From positions 79,028 to 143,027 of the forward strand of contig JAIQFO010000010.1 of assembly GCA_020073215.1 (NCBI GenBank): a stretch of DNA of 64,000 bases. The letters run 5' to 3'. The DNA comes from Terriglobia bacterium. Lineage in GTDB: Bacteria > Acidobacteriota > Terriglobia > Terriglobales > Acidobacteriaceae. The position numbers and the translations under genes are program-made. A model generated the notes under the pieces. That model was not told the DNA's origin. It saw nothing but the letters and a program-made list of their open reading frames with translations, and made no database searches. Positions 61,331 through 64,000 of this stretch are shown here, piece by piece; position 1 is the first letter of the stretch; every line of letters starts with the position of its first letter.

Positions 61331-61729
61331 TCACACCCCTACCGGCCTCGCCAACTGCGAAGCCACCAGCTTCCACTCCCCATCGCATTTCCGCAGAACG
61401 TCAAGATAAACGTAGCGCACGGCGAAGCGCTTCCCCTTGATCTCGACCTCGTCCGATTCCGATCCATGCACGACCGCAGTGTCGCCAAACACGCGAATCC
61501 TGCGCCCGGTAGACACAATCGACGGGTAACGAATCGTCCCAGTCCGAAAATTGTCCAGCACATCCTGCTTAGTAAAAGCCCGGCCAGCCTCGTTGTACTG
61601 CACATAATCATCGGCAAAAATCCGCGCCAGCCCGGCGAGATCCGCGCTCATCAGCGCCCGGTCTCCAGCCTCGTGCAGCGCCAGAATCTCCTGTTCGTCG
61701 TTCTGCTTCTCATCGTTCTCGATCGACAT
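61331..61729 (-). CDS. SnoaL/NTF2-like DUF4440 protein
   Basis: 132 aa from ATG 61729, with GAGGAGCGAGG immediately upstream (the site itself contains a further in-frame start not used). Cone-shaped NTF2-like fold: ILALHEAGDRALMSADLAGL, ARIFADDYVQYNEAGRAFTK, RVFGDTAVVHGSES, RYVYLDVLRKCDGEWKLVAS. DUF4440 proteins are usually small enzymes or binding proteins; no catalytic residues can be assigned. Cytosolic. Confidence 0.85.
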   Translation of the reverse strand: MSIENDEKQNDEQEILALHEAGDRALMSADLAGLARIFADDYVQYNEAGRAFTKQDVLDNFRTGTIRYPSIVSTGRRIRVFGDTAVVHGSESDEVEIKGKRFAVRYVYLDVLRKCDGEWKLVASQLARPVGV

Positions 61730-61806
61730 CCTCGCTCCTCGCCACCCGGCGGTCACTTCCTCCATCTTCCACAAATGTGTAATCTCACGCTAGGACTGAT
61801 ACCGGC

Positions 61807-62544
61807 ATGGGATTTCTAAGCTACCTTCTATACCCGTGGGGCTTTCTGCTCCAAGGAATTGCGATCGTCCATTTCATCCGGCGGCGGCCGGATAACTACT
61901 GGATTTTTATCATCCTGTTTCTGGGAGCGCCCGGCGCGATTATCTATCTCGCCGTTGAGGCGCTTCCTGATCTTGGCCTGGTCGGCCAATCTTTCAAAGT
62001 CTTCCCGCGTCGTAAACGCATTCGCGAACTCGAAGCCGCCATCCACGACAACCCGTCAGCCGGAAACTACGAAGAACTCGGCGACCTGTACATGGACGAT
62101 GGCAAGCTCCAGCAAGCGCGAGCCGCTTTCGACAAAGCCATCGCCGCGCGCGCTGATACGCCCGATCCTTTTTACCGCCGCGCCGTGTGCGCCATCCACC
62201 TGGGCGATGCCGCAGCCGCATTACCCGACCTGGAACGAGTGGTCGCGAAAGACCCCGACTACGATTTCCAGCGCGCCGCCGGATTGCTCGCCCACGTCTA
62301 CGCGCAGACCGGACAAAAAGAAAAAGCCGAGAAGCTTTTCCGGCAAGTAACGATCACCTCGACCTTGTCGGAAACGTATTTGAATTTCGCGGACTTGCTG
62401 GCCTCCGAGGGTCGCAACGCCGAAGCCCGCGAGTGGGCGCAGAAGGTGCTCGACAAGAAACCCACCATGCCCGGCTACCTGCGCCGGCGCGAGCGGCCGT
62501 GGTTCCGGCGGGCGAAGGAAGTGCTGAAACGTTTGCCATTGTGA
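61807..62544 (+). CDS. Membrane-anchored TPR protein
   Basis: 245 aa. Two N-terminal TM helices (FLSYLLYPWGFLLQGIAIVH; WIFIILFLGAPGAIIYLAVE) resemble a PLD-N/cardiolipin synthase N-terminal type domain. A cytoplasmic TPR superhelix follows: AGNYEELGDLYMDDGKLQQA, RAAFDKAIAA; ALPDLERVVAKDPDY; AHVYAQTGQKEKAEKLFRQV. The C-terminus is basic. Function unknown, likely protein-protein scaffold. Confidence 0.82.
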   Translation: MGFLSYLLYPWGFLLQGIAIVHFIRRRPDNYWIFIILFLGAPGAIIYLAVEALPDLGLVGQSFKVFPRRKRIRELEAAIHDNPSAGNYEELGDLYMDDGKLQQARAAFDKAIAARADTPDPFYRRAVCAIHLGDAAAALPDLERVVAKDPDYDFQRAAGLLAHVYAQTGQKEKAEKLFRQVTITSTLSETYLNFADLLASEGRNAEAREWAQKVLDKKPTMPGYLRRRERPWFRRAKEVLKRLPL

Positions 62545-62660
62545 CTGGGTCGCCGGCGGCGCGGAATTCCAACCCGGCAGCGGTCTTGCGGCTCCGAGCC
62601 TTGCCGTGGCATTGCCTCAGGGTCGTTGGTGCAAACGCTCCAGCCTCGTCCTGCTGGTAC

Positions 62661-63206
62661 TCACTTTGCGGGAGCAACCGGGATCATGGCATGTTCGTAG
62701 GGAGTGCCGGCCCACATCATGTAGGGCTTGCCGGGATCGGGGTCCTTGGCCCTGGTGTAGCCCAAAGTCTTGCTGGGAGGACCGAAAACCATGATATGCG
62801 GGCCGGTGACGATCCAATGATTGTCCGCGGTCTTGCCCGTAGCGTACGGGTCGGTATTGCTTGCCCCCTCGTCGCCAGCCAACATGTACGAAATCCCCAC
62901 CTTATCCGGCGGAGGCACGTGCGTCATCAGGGCATTGATAAATTCCATGCTGTTGGCGTCGTTGCACATCTTGTCCGTGCCCACGACCATGCAGGTAAAA
63001 CCGTTCTTTCCAGCGCGCAGGGTCCGCATGCTGCCGTCCTCCTCCATGCGCACGACGGCTGCTTCTTTGGCCACGGATTCGGGAGCCGCGGACAGAGCCC
63101 GGGTGCTGTACTCGGAGTCTGAGACCTTCCCTTGCTGAGCCTTAGCCGTAGTTCCGATCACCAGCAGCGATACCGCAACCGCGAAAACTGTCCTCAGGGC
63201 TCGCAT
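62661..63206 (-). CDS. Hypothetical exported protein
   Basis: 181 aa from ATG 63206 (GGAGGACAGAT before it); ATG 63221 is an upstream alternative. Signal peptide (LRTVFAVAVSLLVIGTTAKA). Mature part: AAVVRMEEDGSMRTLRAGKN, GFTCMVVGTDKMCNDANSME (paired Cys), GISYMLAGDEGASNTDPYAT, PHIMVFGPPSKTLGYT and PYMMWAGTPYEHAMIPV at the end. This protein type is common in soil bacteria, but I know of no function. The flanking gap to 63449 contains only a heptamer array. Confidence 0.72.
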   Translation of the reverse strand: MRALRTVFAVAVSLLVIGTTAKAQQGKVSDSEYSTRALSAAPESVAKEAAVVRMEEDGSMRTLRAGKNGFTCMVVGTDKMCNDANSMEFINALMTHVPPPDKVGISYMLAGDEGASNTDPYATGKTADNHWIVTGPHIMVFGPPSKTLGYTRAKDPDPGKPYMMWAGTPYEHAMIPVAPAK

Positions 63207-63403
63207 ATCTGTCCTCCGCAAAGTTCCAACAGGGTGCCGGAGTAATCCGGAGCAGGCGGTATTCTACACCTGGGTGGTTTCCAATTCTACCCAACATCAC
63301 TTGACCAAAACGACTAATTCGGTCCGCTTGCTGGATCGCAGTTCACGCGCGCGATGACTGCGACCGTTGCGCTTAAAGTTTGGCGCTGACGGCTAAAAAC
63401 GAA

Positions 63404-63431
63404 AAGCCAAGAGCCAACCGCCAAGAGCCAA
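63404..63431. repeat. Tandem GAGCCAA heptamers
   Basis: AAGCCAA, GAGCCAA, CCGCCAA, GAGCCAA just upstream of threonine synthase, the same unit family as 35706-35740. Confidence 0.7.
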
Positions 63432-63449
63432 AATGCTATCCTTCCCTGG

Positions 63450-64000
63450 ATGCGAATTGCCTACCTCGAGTGCACCCGCTGCGGAGAGCATCTCTCCGCC
63501 GACCGCCCGCAGCATATCTGCCCTAAAGACGGTGGAGTCCTTTACGTCCGCTACGACCTCGCCAGCCTGAAAGGGAAGTTCCGCCCCGAAACTTTGTCGG
63601 GCCGGGTAGCCAGCATGTGGCGTTACGCCGAAGTCTTCCCAGAACTTCCCGAAAATGAAAAGCCCGTGACGCTCGGCGAAGGATTCACGCCCATGCTCGC
63701 CAGCCGCGAGTACCCAAATGTCTTCATCAAGGACGAAGGTCTGAATCCCACGGGATCGTTCAAAGCGCGCGGCATGTCCGCCGCCGTGACCATGGCAAAA
63801 CATTATGGATTGAAGAAGCTGGCCGTTCCTTCCGCCGGAAACGCTGGTGGCGCGCTGGCAGCCTACGCGGCGGCGGCCGGAATCGAAGCCCACATCTTCA
63901 TGCCGAGAGATGTGCCGACGGCGAATCGCATGGAATCCGACTACTACGGCGCGCACGTCACGCTGGTCGACGGCCTGATCAGCGACTGCGCCCGCATGGT
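63450..64000 (+). CDS. thrC: Threonine synthase, 3' truncated by window edge
   Basis: 183 codons visible from ATG 63450. PLP enzyme converting O-phosphohomoserine to threonine. N-terminal Cys-rich start (MRIAYLECTRCGEHL, C8/C11, C24) is common in this thrC type. VTLGEGFTPMLASREYPNVF is followed by the PLP-lysine motif NPTGSFKARGMSAAV (Lys105) and the phosphate loop PSAGNAGGALAAYAAAAG. The class could also include threonine dehydratase or cystathionine beta-synthase-like enzymes, but the N-terminal zinc-ribbon-like block favours ThrC. The gene continues beyond the window. Confidence 0.88.
   Translation, partial: MRIAYLECTRCGEHLSADRPQHICPKDGGVLYVRYDLASLKGKFRPETLSGRVASMWRYAEVFPELPENEKPVTLGEGFTPMLASREYPNVFIKDEGLNPTGSFKARGMSAAVTMAKHYGLKKLAVPSAGNAGGALAAYAAAAGIEAHIFMPRDVPTANRMESDYYGAHVTLVDGLISDCARM

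Overview
The window reads as a chromosomal stretch of an acidobacterium (Acidobacteriota, probably class Terriglobia). This is inferred from gene content: an Oar-type TonB-dependent receptor, BshC, winged-helix/TPR regulators, a PEP-CTERM protein, a Tad pilus locus with DUF2029 membrane glycosyltransferases, and a dense set of short palindromic and tandem intergenic repeats. G+C is high throughout. No rRNA, tRNA, prophage or CRISPR array was seen.

Layout. 1-9094: the end of a TonB-dependent receptor, an MFS transporter, a complete tripartite RND efflux operon (TolC-like, adaptor, pump) and pyrR. 9110-13408: a small membrane protein, ribokinase, then a PRC-barrel/MgtE_N/CBS cytosolic protein followed by an Nramp-related transporter with Mg-type binding-site substitutions. 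13518-24607: Nudix hydrolase, GAF protein, B12-type binding protein, an IscU/NifU-like scaffold lacking its third cysteine, an NfeD-TPR operon, type II NADH dehydrogenase, a degenerate CPBP protein, a large membrane protein, a PEP-CTERM protein and a small beta-barrel. 25042-38400: STAS/pseudo-receiver protein, bshC, a LysE gene broken by one stop codon, HAD phosphatase, GH57 glycosidase, a redoxin whose active-site cysteine is encoded by in-frame TGA (predicted selenocysteine), enolase, DinB, phosphoglycerate mutase and a 2-hydroxyacid dehydrogenase. 38564-41605: a TonB-like protein and a relic REP/RAYT element. 41606-54663: a leftward Tad pilus operon (flp, cpaB, cpaC, cpaE, cpaF, tadB, tadC, DUF192), including a 54-residue pilin gene, next to four multi-pass membrane proteins resembling GT-C/GT87 glycosyltransferases. 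54734-64000: FHA-GAF-PP2C phosphatase, endonuclease III, DedA, a winged-helix TPR regulator, small exported and TPR proteins, and the start of threonine synthase.

The strongest observation is the redoxin at 32855-33349. Reading through TGA at 33203-33205 joins two halves of one redoxin with a U-P-N-C active site. A 5-bp hairpin with loop AGGUC lies 20 nt after the TGA, where a bacterial SECIS is expected. A conventional gene call would truncate it. Second is the MgtE_N/CBS plus Nramp-related pair, which looks like a split magnesium sensor and transporter. Third, the spacers of the Tad operon are filled with inverted arrays of 7- or 8-bp tandem units, a different unit in each spacer, and some units recur elsewhere in the window.
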